From: Saururus chinensis
Taxonomy: Eukaryota > Streptophyta > Magnoliopsida > Piperales > Saururaceae
Direction: 5' to 3'
Assembly (NCBI GenBank): GCA_035235625.1
Contig: CP141147.1
Span: 28,068,756-28,132,755, forward strand
Length of the DNA stretch: 64,000 nucleotides
A program made the translations under genes and the position numbers. A model generated the notes under the pieces. That model saw only the letters and a list, made by a program, of their open reading frames with translations. It did not search any database and was not told the DNA's origin. This document shows, in pieces, positions 33,317-43,439 of the stretch (within the stretch, counting starts at the first letter, position 1; the number at the start of each line of letters is the position of its first letter).

Positions 33317-35350
33317 TCAGGTTCCCCTCAAGGGCCGTACTCGATCTTGAATCAATTTCCTTTCCCAGTCTGCTACATTTTCAAAAGCATGGTCTGTGGT
33401 AAGCTATCAAATGGCTCTTTCCATGGATCATTTTTGGCTAAATCATAGGTAGCACCACGGATGGCTGTCTTGTTAGGTCAACAAGGCCTCTTTGAAGTAA
33501 GTGTAGCGTAGGCAGTATTGAGCTATTTCCGTTCACACAAAAATTATTACTTTGATCAAGATGAAAGCGCAATTTATCAAGCATTCTAATATAATTTATC
33601 AAGCAATGGCAATGGCAGGGGCTGGCCCCAATCCTGCTCTACAGTGAATGTAGACTCTTCCTTTACCCTCTGATATTGCCCATTCCAATGAAGAAACTGC
33701 CTTCGGCAATCCATTTCTCAGTGATTCCGGATCGAAATCTCTAGCCTATCACCATGTAAATATGTTATTCCGATCAGCAATATAAGAAGCATTTAACTTG
33801 CTTCTAATTCATTTATGAAGCTATACACTGAAATTTAAAGCTTATAATTAGGCCAAGGAGGCTTACATAACACAATCAAATGATTTTTTGGGTAAAATAA
33901 AAGGGGAAAAGGAGCTTACAGGCCTTCTCATGTGACGGATTCTCTGTTATTTACACCTCTTAATAATTGCCTTCAAGTCAATATCCCAATATTCCACATC
34001 ATTGTCCTGCTGCAGATTTAATATGTAGGCTACATTCTCCTCATGCTTCAAATGATTGATGTCTTCAGGCTTCTGAGGTTGGGATTTAACGATCATGTCA
34101 TCAGTTATGAGGGTGTAGTTCATGCCTGGAAATCGTTGTGAACGGACATCCTTTTCTCAATTTAGACTGACATTGTAATTAGATATCTAAAACTTACAAG
34201 TGAAAGACATCAAGGGGTTGTTTGGCTCTGCTTTGGGTTTTAGGGGCTGTTTAGCAAGTCATTTGAAAAGGAAAGAGAAGGCACTTAAAAGTGTCAATCC
34301 TCTCCAACCCTCCTCATGAGGAGTTAGAGTAGAAAGGGAATCTTCCCGGGAAAAGTCTTTTTCCTTTTCAAATGGCTTGCCAAATAGCCCCTTAAAAGCA
34401 AAGCACCTTAAAGGCACTGTCCTACTTGAATCGCCTCAGGAGGAGAGTTAGGTTGTAAAGCGGCAGCAATGCATCAGAACTCTAGACATTAGGTTTTGGC
34501 CTAGATAAAAACCCTAAAGTGGAACACTTTATCCCCTAAAGCGGGAGCCAATCTAGACTTATAAAGGATCACTTTCTTGACATGTAAAGTTCACAAAAGC
34601 AGAATATCAATGCTGGTTCAAGTGATAGACTCTAATAAACAATGCTTACTGATTAAAAGACATGTAAAAGATACCTCTTTATCTAATCTCACCGGTATTA
34701 AGATACAATATAAAGAATATCTAATCTCACCAATGTGTAAAAGACCTGAAAATTTTCCATATCATACATAGAGCACAGGGCCATAGTCGAAAAAAAAATT
34801 ACTTAATCGGCCTATGAAGAGAATTGAAACGTCATCCAGCCGCCTGACTATAACTGAGCACATATCCAGGAGTAACAGGGAGAGGTCAGTAGAAACAGAA
34901 AACCTACTTCAGATTTTCAGCTCAAATCAAACATCTGATTTTATGAAGCCAGGATCTAAAACATAACCAATAGCCCCTCAGAATAACACCCAGTTCTAAA
35001 ATCTTCCAAAACAACATGATCAATCACACATCCTCCACTGGCAGCGTGAACCAGACGGAGTCCGTACAGACATCTAAAGCATATGATAGGATCCTAAACT
35101 CACCCCAGATCATGATGATATTGATATGGGTTCCTCATCATCCTCTTCATCGTAGTGTTATAATCCTCCATGCTGGTCTTTGACCCCCTCCCTCTTCCTG
35201 GCTCCTGCTCCACCTCAGTCCCTGAAACTGCACAGCAACAGGGTACAGCAACTGGGCAAAAAGATTTCTTTTTGCCGAAAGATTCGTCATTGACAAGAGA
35301 TTCAGGAAGGGATCGCATGTAGAAACGCCACCGTGACCAACAGACCCCAT
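33317..35350 (-). pseudogene. LSF2-like (LIKE SEX FOUR 2) phosphoglucan phosphatase pseudogene
   Basis: LSF2 removes phosphate from starch glucans in plastids. Four exon blocks on the minus strand match it: exon 1 35350-35104 (transit peptide, then MEDYNTTMKRMMRNPYQYHH), exon 2 34125-33919 (MNYTLITDDMIVKSQPQKPE, then NVAYILNLQQDNDVEYW and RIRHMRRP), exon 3 33745-33602 (RDFDPESLRNGLPKAVSSLE, then VYIHCRAGLGPAPA), exon 4 33522-33317 (AIRGATYDLAKNDPWKEPF, then DWERKLIQDRV and LRGT). Splice sites are largely kept. Breaks: a frameshift after the first codons of exon 1 (4 bp fewer than the 56-kb copy), one extra G at the exon 1 donor, a TAA in exon 2 after KRC-K, TGA in the CGPNK segment and a frameshift near HAFEN in exon 4, and loss of the YMYWFCDM segment. 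The catalytic Arg of the C-X5-R phosphatase loop reads Pro. It lies downstream of the MADS gene in the same direction. Confidence 0.85.
34229..34404. mobile_element. hAT-like hairpin MITE in LSF2 intron 1
   Basis: About 175 bp with long inverted arms: GGGGCTGTTTAGCAAGTCAT and TTGAAAAGGAAA at the left, TTTCCTTTTCAAATGGCTTG and CCAAATAGCCCC at the right. The flanking GCTTTGGGTTTT and AAAAGCAAAGC extend the arms. Only one arm is present in the inverted copy (to about 58686), so the duplication boundary falls inside this MITE. Confidence 0.6.
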
Positions 35351-35844
35351 CTCTCTTCCTCCCTCAAGACTCTGACCATTGAATCCTTAAAGCTAAGGTT
35401 GAAACTGGTAACGGGTCAATAAAATTCACGATCTGGGCCTCTCTCTTTCAATTGAACACTAGGCCCTGTCTCATGTCTGAGCAGATGAGCCCATTCTCTC
35501 TCCTGGACGCTATTGTGAATTGCATCATCGAGTTCAGTTATATGGATGGTTCGACTGTGGCCGGCATAAATTGGATAAGGATTTCGATAATTAATTCATT
35601 CAAAGATCAGTAGATCCCGGGATTCCATGAAATTGTGATGGATTTGATTTCTTATTAACAATTATCTAATATAATCTCAAGGGCCTTCAAATATCACATA
35701 ATTTTAGTTCAAGCTTAATCTTGATCAACTAATTTTTATAAAGCTCGGTAAAATTTTCTTTTCTAGTCATGATCAACACTGATATTACTATAATTGCCTG
35801 GAATATCTAACATAAATTACTAGTTAAAAAAATTTAGCTCTGCG
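35351..35844 (-). other. Spacer between MADS gene and LSF2 pseudogene
   Basis: About 490 bp between the MADS stop codon and the LSF2-type ATG. It would hold the MADS 3' end and the original LSF2 promoter. It is conserved at 55515-56045 in the other arm, and no coding frame is seen. Confidence 0.5.
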
Positions 35845-36462
35845 TTAATCGTATCTCAGATAATAATGGTGGCCAGGGTCGTAGTTCCCAGACACAGGAG
35901 CCTCGTCAATGGCCAAAAACGTTGATGGAGATGACTGGGCCTCAGCCAGCTCGTCGGCCCGCCTAGTCACGTTATTTCGCAGCTCCTCTAGGGAGGCCCT
36001 GTACTCCTCCAGCTCGTCCAGGCGTAGACCGTGAAAGTCAGCGTTCCACCAAAACCCGACCTCAGTAGCCGCCCGGCTGGCCGCGGTCAGTTCCTCATTC
36101 CTCTTCTTCGCGGTTTCCACCCGGTCGAGCAGCTCGTAGTATTGCCTCTTGAGCTCCCTTAGGGCCAGGTCCTCCTCGTATGGTGGAGGGACTAGAGATT
36201 GATTGGTGGCAGGGTCGGTGGTGGTTGAGGAGGAGAGGAAGCGGTGGATGACGTGGTCGGGTGAGGGGTGGCCGAAGGTGAACACCTTGCCGGCCGGGGA
36301 GAAGACGACAAGGGCGATCTCTGCGTCGCAGAGGATGGACAACTCGCTGGCCTTCTTGAAGAGGCCAGAGCGTCGCTTGGAGAAGCAGACCTGGCGGGAG
36401 TCCACATTCTCAATCTTCTTGATCTCGATCTTCTGCCGTCCCATGCTCGGCTTCTTCACCAT
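35845..36462 (-). CDS. Type I (M-alpha) MADS-box protein, AGL62-like
   Basis: Nuclear transcription factor; AGL62 relatives act in endosperm and female gametophyte development. Single-exon frame of 205 aa from the ATG at 36462; a longer frame from 36516 adds 18 residues not expected in the family. AGL62-like proteins start with MVKK followed by GRQKI, as here. The MADS domain runs about residues 7-66: [20 protein letters not shown], then [20 protein letters not shown] and [21 protein letters not shown] short coiled-coil-like region (about 100-135) follows, then the [18 protein letters not shown] block typical of AGL62 relatives. No stop or frameshift is seen, so the gene looks intact, unlike its copy at 54910-55514. 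Homology to the other arm ends only about 50 bp upstream of the ATG, so promoter status is uncertain. GC-rich, in a pseudogene neighbourhood. Confidence 0.85.
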   Translation of the reverse strand: MVKKPSMGRQKIEIKKIENVDSRQVCFSKRRSGLFKKASELSILCDAEIALVVFSPAGKVFTFGHPSPDHVIHRFLSSSTTTDPATNQSLVPPPYEEDLALRELKRQYYELLDRVETAKKRNEELTAASRAATEVGFWWNADFHGLRLDELEEYRASLEELRNNVTRRADELAEAQSSPSTFLAIDEAPVSGNYDPGHHYYLRYD

Positions 36463-36516
36463 GATGGACTCTGAATCTCTAATGGTCGGGGATTGAAGGT
36501 GAAAGAAGGAGATCAC

Positions 36517-37211
36517 TAAATAAGTGAAGCATTAGTAAGACCCAAGATGTACTAGATCATGATTTTAAAAATCAAATCATACAATAGATAAACATCTTCG
36601 CAATTTGGAGATAAACATTAAAAGAGTAATAAAAAATTATGTCTTTTTTATCTCCAAACTCTTAGACCAACAAAAAAAATTATTATAGTTAATAGAATAA
36701 TAGAAGATTAAGTGTATACCTCAGCCAATAGCGCTCTTAATCCTTGTTTGGGAGAAAGTAAAAAGTGCACAAGATTAACCTGAAAAAACAATAATATTAC
36801 AACCTAATAGCATATGCAAACTCACAACAACACTTAGGTCAAAGCTGGCGGAATCTCTAACACACAGAAATTGACACAACACAATGATAAGTAATAAAAA
36901 ATAAAACTACACCATTTTATTTTAAGAAGTTATACATAAAGGATACAACCAAAACAAAATGTGGTATTATTAAAACAATTACTAAGGTACAATTTCTACA
37001 CACAAAAAAATTACAATTGTTGCATAAAAAATATTCCATTACAACAAAAACAATTCATTTCAATGACCAAAACTCGGCATATAATAAATACTCTTCCTGC
37101 AAAAATAATTTTGAATTCTCAAAATTCAATTCCAGTAGCGAAGTGAACACCTGGGGATCATCTAAGCCACCAGATCTGTAAGGATTGACCTATCCCCAAC
37201 ATTTGGGTCAC
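36517..37211. other. AT-rich intergenic DNA
   Basis: No gene or clear repeat recognised between the MADS gene and the PPR fragment. Confidence 0.35.
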
Positions 37212-38090
37212 CTAACCACTTAAAATTTCGCTTTCTAGGCACTGAACTGAATGTCTTTGGTGCCCTTCCCTTAATTGTTTAAACAAAACAGAATGTGTAC
37301 ACAAATTTGGCTTAATATCCATCATCATCATTTCGCTATACAGTCTCAACGCCTCATCCCTAGAGCCCTGATTGCAGTTAGCATTCATTAGTAATGTGTA
37401 GGTATACTTATTAGGAGATAGCCCTCTCTCTCTCATTTCATGAAAGAGCTGATAGGCCTGATCAATTGCCCCTGTTTTACAATAGCCATTGATTAAAGCA
37501 TTATAGGTGATCTCATTCGGTAAAATCCCTCTCTCTAACATCTCTGAGAAGAATGATGAAGCTGCTTCCAATCTCCTATTGGCTGCACAAGCATGAATTA
37601 AAATTGTGTAAGTCACAACTGAGGGGCGCAATCCTCTCCCCAGCATTTCATAGAAAGGACCCTTAGCTTCTCTCATGTGGCCCTTCCTGAGATATGCATT
37701 GATGATCAAGGTATAGGTCCAGCAATCTGGTTGAATACCTTCTTGCAGCATTTCAAGCCTTAAGCTGGAGGCATTCGTTGAGTCCTCTGACTTGTACAAC
37801 CTATCAATTAAAACATTAAATATAACTAAATTTGGCCAGAACCCCTTAGAGATCATCTCTTCACGTAACCTAGCATTTTCAGATGGATCAGAAAGCTCAT
37901 TACCAAGCTTTAGCTCACCAACCATGCGTGTGATGTATGCAAAACAATCTGGCTGCAACCCTTTACTCATCATGTCATCAAAAATCACCGTAGCCATTGC
38001 TAAATTACCTACTTTAATAAAGCCATGTATGAGACTAGTACGTGAACACATCAGGAACCAACCCGAGATTTACCATCTCATTTCAGAATG
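37212..38090 (-). pseudogene. P-class PPR gene, C-terminal fragment
   Basis: An open frame of 279 codons (38051-37212) holds about seven 35-residue pentatricopeptide repeats, such as PDCWTYTLIINAYLRKGHMR, PSVVTYTILIHACAANRRLE, PNEITYNALINGYCKTGAID and PNKYTYTLLMNANCNQGSRD. The C-terminal tail ends CLESEILSG. Such proteins bind organelle RNA. Upstream of the first Met the repeat continues in another frame (EMVNLGLVPDVFTY), so a one-base shift interrupts it. Beyond about 38090 no PPR sequence or targeting peptide is found. The N-terminal half of the gene is therefore missing. A truncated functional protein cannot be excluded, but a gene fragment is more likely. Confidence 0.7.
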
Positions 38091-39823
38091 ATTTTGCCCT
38101 CAACAAACAAACTGTTTTTGTTTTGTTGGTTTCACCTCCTCAACATCATGCAGATCAATCTCATTTCAGAATTTGGAACTTGAAGTTTGATGTAGCTAGT
38201 GTGACAATCCTTTCTCACTCACTAGCACAGATGTGCATTACAAAAGCTAGTTTGTTTGTTTTTGTTTTGCACCTAACTTGCTGAAGAAAAAGAAAAGCCA
38301 GAATAAAAAATGTCTTCTGCTTGTATTGGGTAATTATACTGTTGGCAAGGGATTCCATTACAAAGCCATGGTTTCTAAGATTTGAAATTAGTACCTGTAC
38401 AAAAATAATTCTAATGTACTGTTTTTTATCTTTTATTTCAATTCTATCATAGTTTGTGTTACTAAAAAGTAAATTATAACTCTTTTCAAGAGCTCTAAGA
38501 GCATCTCATTTCTGCCATGGAGTAAATTGAAGTCCTAGATAAGGCCCAACTGTGGAAATGGCGCCCAATTTGTAACAAGCATATAGAATTTGGCTGTGAC
38601 TACATTTGTTAGAAGTTTCTTTGTGGGATATTTTGCTTCCATATTTGTCATCTTCATACAGACTTACAGATTTCTCTACAAAGTATCATCCTACAGCTTG
38701 GCTTCACTCCCTCCTCTCTGAACTCTCGGTTCCTTTGGTTAGGGTATATAAGACTTTGGTGTGCCTCTGTTTTTCTTTTCATGTCCTTGCAAATTCTAAC
38801 TGTTCATATTTCGAGTTTGAAGGGAAATGTGAATTTTTATCTAGTTTTTCTTTCTTCTTTTATTGTGTTTAGTTTCATTGGTAGGGACATTTATGACTTT
38901 TCTCAAATTTTGTAAGCCTAGATTTTTTAAAGTTTGCTTTTGTTAGCTTTGTAATTCTGGAATTTACACCAACACAATAGTAGAGGTTCTCTTCTTCACA
39001 ACACCCTGGACCAAGATTGGACCTGAGAGAGTACAAGAGCAAAGCATAAAGCAAAACTGGACCTGGTCCAGGAGAAGCCAGCTTTGTTGACCTTTTTTCC
39101 ATAAGGAGTTGTGTTTGGTGTGGAGAGAGTCAGTCAAAACCCATTGGCTAGCATTGATCTGTTGCAGTTTTTACTTTGGAATTCGACAACATTTGGCACC
39201 TAAGCAACTGTGTAATGGATTGAAAAAAAAACATAATGTAAAAGAATGCTGAGAAAGAAAAAAGAATGGAAAAGTTTGCATTAACCTGTTGTAGTTTTCT
39301 TGGGAAACACTATTCAAGTCACTAATAACATTATGAACCTAAGCAACAGTAATTTTCAACATAATTGAGTGAAACAGTCTTTGCAACCTATATAGCATAA
39401 AGAATGTGGCTACCCGTAATGAGAAAAAACAAAAGAGTAGCATATTTGCATGTTAACCAATGATGGACAAAAAGCTAGCTATCGATAGTAGTAATTATGT
39501 TCAAATGAAGCTTGAAAGCATGTAGAGAAAAGAAATTCCAAATAAAAGTCAAAAAATAACTTTTAAAAAATTTATCTGTGTAGGTTGGTAGTACTTGTAA
39601 AAGAGGAAAAAGGCATTAAAAAGAGAAGTAGCCTTTTCCTTGGTGGCTAGTTACGAAACATCTACAAAATATGTGATCACTTAGATGCAGAAAAGGAGAA
39701 GTCTTTGGATTAATCATATCAGTACAAAGTAGGAAAATTCTTTGAATAGAAGAATTATAAGAGGAGAGAAGTACTTTGCATATGTGTTGTTCTGCATTTG
39801 GGATCAGGATATCTGCTATTCAG
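38091..39823. other. Intergenic DNA, no gene seen
   Basis: No homology is recognised; random open frames only. Upstream exons of the coiled-coil gene fragment that follows were sought here and not found. Confidence 0.35.
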
Positions 39824-41338
39824 CATCCGGATCCCACCGTAGTTCTGATTCAGGTGAAATATTAATGGGGAGAACCTACTCACCCCCTGCAAACAATATT
39901 GATGGAGATCTATCTAGTCCTACCAAGAGACAGGATTCCTTTGGCTCCCAAAATATTTCAGTTGTTGGCTCGGCTCCCACTGATGATCCTTCCCGGTCAA
40001 ATCACTCATCATTTAGTTCAAGAACAGAGCTTCATAATCAGCGTCAGGTCGTCACAGGATTTAGCTCGTCGCGTGGCCTTGCTCCATTATCTTTCCGAAG
40101 TAATAACTCCTCTTCCAAGGACCTTCTAGATGCTGCTGAAGATAACATTGATGAACTGCGGGCGGAAGCAAAAATGTGGGAAAGAAATGCCAGGAAACTA
40201 AAGCTTGATCTTGAGACATTAAGAAAGGAATTCTCTGAGCAGTCAAGACGTCAGGCAGATCTGGACATGGAGCTTTCTGCTGCATTTGCTGAACGAGATG
40301 GCTTAAAGATGGAGGTTAATCAGTTGAAACGATTGCTAGATGAATCAGTAACAAAACAGAAAGTATTTGATACTTCAAAAACATTGAGTGAAGATGTGAA
40401 CTTGTACAAAGAATTAGGAAATGAACTGAAATTTCAGAAGGAATCTAATTCTGATCTATCCCAACAACTCCAGAAAACTCAAGCGCCCAATCTAGAGCTT
40501 GTTTCTATTCTTCAAGAAATGGAAGAGACCATCGAGAAACAGAAAAGGGAAATTGAAAATCAATCATCAGAATTGCAGAAGGCAGAATTTTCCAAGTCGG
40601 AGTCATTGGATGCCCTTGTTGAGTCCCTTAAGAAAAAATTAGATGAGAAGAACCAAGAATTTGAGCATGAAATAGCTCTAAGAGACCAGACCATTGATGA
40701 TATTGAGGGACAGTGGGTAAGTAGGGTATCTGAGAAGGATGAAGAGATTGTTCGCTTACAGGAGAGGATGTCCGGTTCATTTAATAAGAATAGTTCAGAA
40801 CTGGTTAAAGAAATTCAATCCCTAACAGCTAAACTTCAGAAGCTGGAAAGGGACTGTAATGAGCTTACAGAAGAAAATCTGGAACTTATATATAAGATGA
40901 ATCAATCAGGATAGGAACCAGGAACAACTGAAATGACTCTAAAATCTTTTTCGAGTTCGAATGATATACAGATGAAAATTGATGAGTTAGAGAGACAGTT
41001 GAAAGAAAAGGAAATGGTTGAGGTTCAGTTGACATCCTTTAAAAACAAGTGTTCAGACCTTGAACATAAACTTCGATGCAGTAAGGAGCAATCTTTTGAC
41101 CATCATCAAGAAATCATTAAAAATCAATTTGAACAGGAAAGCTTTGAAGAGGAGGATTTGGAAATTTATCAGCACATAGACACAGAACAAGAAAAAATGC
41201 ATGGTGTTGTCACTTAAGGAAGTGAAAATTTTGAATTATGTGGACATGTAGAAATAATGAATATGCTCTACAAATTGAAGGATCAGCTTCAATTGGCTCT
41301 AAAAAATATGGAAGTTACTAAAACCAGAGATTGCTAAA
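39824..41338 (+). pseudogene. NT-C2 / myosin-heavy-chain-related coiled-coil gene fragment
   Basis: The translation matches the middle of plant NT-C2 (EEIG1/EHBP1-type) myosin-like coiled-coil proteins of unknown exact role. Visible blocks are SASGSHRSSDSG, the Ser-rich linker, LLDAAEDNIDELRAEAKMWE, RKLKLDLETLRKEF, DLDMELSAAFAERDGLKMEV and LVSILQEMEETIEKQKREIE. The start follows an intron acceptor (TATTCAG at 39817-39823), so this is a DNA copy of one large exon and not a retrocopy. The 390-codon open frame is followed in the same frame by stops at 40912 and 41215, with matching sequence continuing to about 41335. The N-terminal C2 domain and the true C-terminus are absent. Upstream in-frame sequence to 39742 is intron. 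Very probably non-functional. Confidence 0.7.
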
Positions 41339-41437
41339 TCTGCCATTGTCCTCACATTAAAAATTTTAAGGGAACAGTGACATCTATAAGTAGTTTTGCA
41401 TAACTTTTTCCAGAAATGAGCACTTTATTGGTAGCCC

Positions 41438-41483
41438 AACTTGAGATTCTCCAATACTAATGCATTACTCAAATCCCTCTTAT
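41438..41483 (+). repeat. 46-bp exact direct repeat, copy 1
   Basis: CAACTTGAGATTCTCCAATA and following bases through CCCTCTTAT recur without visible mismatch at 42377-42422. Confidence 0.8.
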
Positions 41484-42376
41484 TATATATCAATGAATTC
41501 TAGAATAGAATACCTTTTCTTTGGAATTGGCTAAGCAATACAAAATATCTAGATTATTTGTCAGACGTATGCACAAACCTTGTCAAGTAAATGCTTGTTC
41601 CAAGCAAATTTTCAGTTGATTGCAACTCATGTTCAGAAAAGAAAATTCTTTGAATATCAAATTCTGAATCTAGATGTAGTTCAGCATATAACAGTTGTTA
41701 GATTGCTATAAGCCTAACTATTTTAGTTGTAGAATTTGGATTTTGTTTTCCAAAAAATCTTATGTCAACAGCAACCACAACCATATGATGCATGTTCCTA
41801 AGTTTGTAAAAGCAGTACACATTTTCTTCCTTTTTTTAGCTAAGGTATTTTCTAAAGCTGACTCAGAATATATATGTTCATTCAGGTATACAGAGCCAAC
41901 TTATTTGTTCAGGATGCCGAAACCTCCTCCTCTATCCACTGGGAGCAACTTCTGTATGCTGTGCAGTCTGCAATGCAGTGACAACCGTCCCACCTCCAGG
42001 TGTGCTTCTCTGTTTTTGGACTAATTCTTCTACCTGCAAGCATCTTATCTTGCATTTGCTGCCTCCCTGATGTCCCTCTTTTTGTGTATAGCCAGCTTCA
42101 TTTTGGTCCCTTCGGGGATTTATACACTATGGAGCTCCTTTAATGATCTTCTCTGGATTTTGAATCACTTAAAGTTCCTGTAATTGCTATTTTTGTTCCT
42201 GGGTTGCGTCTTAGGCTTATATGTGAATTTCATGTAAATAAAGAAACATCCTAGCAGTTAATATTAACTATGAAGATCACATGGTTGGAAGAAATTATGA
42301 TTTAACAGAAATGGCTCTGGTTTGTGGGGGCTGTCACACTCTATTGATTGTACTTCTTTCAACAAAATAAGATAAA

Positions 42377-42422
42377 CAACTTGAGATTCTCCAATACTAA
42401 TGCATTACTCAAATCCCTCTTA
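42377..42422 (+). repeat. 46-bp exact direct repeat, copy 2
   Basis: Second copy, 939 bp from the first. The DNA between them (41484-42376) holds no recognised gene. Confidence 0.8.
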
Positions 42423-42798
42423 TACTAAATTAAATTTAAAGCTAAAATATGTGAGTAAATTGAAGGAATCAAATCAATTGAAACACAAATTCGTTTCCCT
42501 GCTGGAAACACCCAGAAAACAAGGCCAAAACAGCACTGAAACGAATGAGTGTTTCTTCCGTCTTTGTTTCCCCATAAAACATCACATGTACTCTGAAACA
42601 AACCCAGAAAACTGTAAGTTCGAAGTGAAATTTTATCTTGCCCGCTCTTTAGATGAGAGCACTACCGACACAGCTCTGAAACACCCAGAGAATATAGCCC
42701 GAAGAAAACCAGATAAATAGGGGAAAAAATATGTGATGTACCTGCTATCCTTCTGCCTGGCTTTCCACTGCGTTTGTGTGCATAGCGATGTCTAGCTT

Positions 42799-43108
42799 TG
42801 TTAGATATAGAGTCTGATTTCTGGGAAGATTGACAGCTCGCATAAAGATTTGGGAACGACTCAATAAGGATAGTTTTTAGAAACCGACTGTGTTCCATAT
42901 TCAGCCGATGTTATTTCTGGATAGTGTTTATTCCTGGATGGTCTGGGACGATGATTTTAATTCCGGGGAAGAGTGAGGGAGCGATCAATACAAGAGAGAA
43001 AAACAAAGCAGAGCAGACAAGGGGGCAATCTGCTTTCTTGTAATTTTCTCCTGTAATTTTCTCAGAATATAGGGACTGTGTATCGGTCGTGGACGTAGGC
43101 AAATTGCG
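42799..43108 (+). repeat. 5' LTR of the plus-strand Copia element, interrupted
   Basis: Homologous to 51667-51912 over its first 235 bp. It continues with TCGTGGACGTAGGCAAATTG (43087-43106), a motif I know from leader parts of plant Copia LTRs. Clear LTR sequence fades before the Harbinger terminus at about 43159. Confidence 0.65.
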
Positions 43109-43439
43109 GAGGCTGCGTTGCTTTGGTTGGTGTGTCATGTGTGCCGCCCCCAACGAGAGGAGTTAGTCGTTCTTTATTTTAAATTATAATTTATTAATTT
43201 TAAAAAATAACGTTAGTTATTAAAAATTTTGTTTATATATTTAAAAATGTAGCTTAGTCATTTAAGATTTTACACATATATTTTAAAATATAGTATTAAT
43301 TAATTAAATTATAATTTAACCACCATCGTATCTAAAATATATGATAATAAAAATTTTATAAGTTGTGTATGTATTTTCAATTACGACTTCTCCCCTTTCG
43401 TAATTAAAAATGTACAAAACACGTGATGCTTGATCTCTT

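Larger units (their letters stand above)
34332..36513 (-). repeat. Inverted segmental duplication, arm 1
   Basis: About 2.18 kb containing the MADS gene, the spacer, LSF2 exon 1 and part of LSF2 intron 1. It is repeated in opposite orientation at 54855-58686. The match is high throughout, including non-coding spacer (for example the GATATTCCAGGCAATTA block near 35794 and 55553). Confidence 0.85.
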
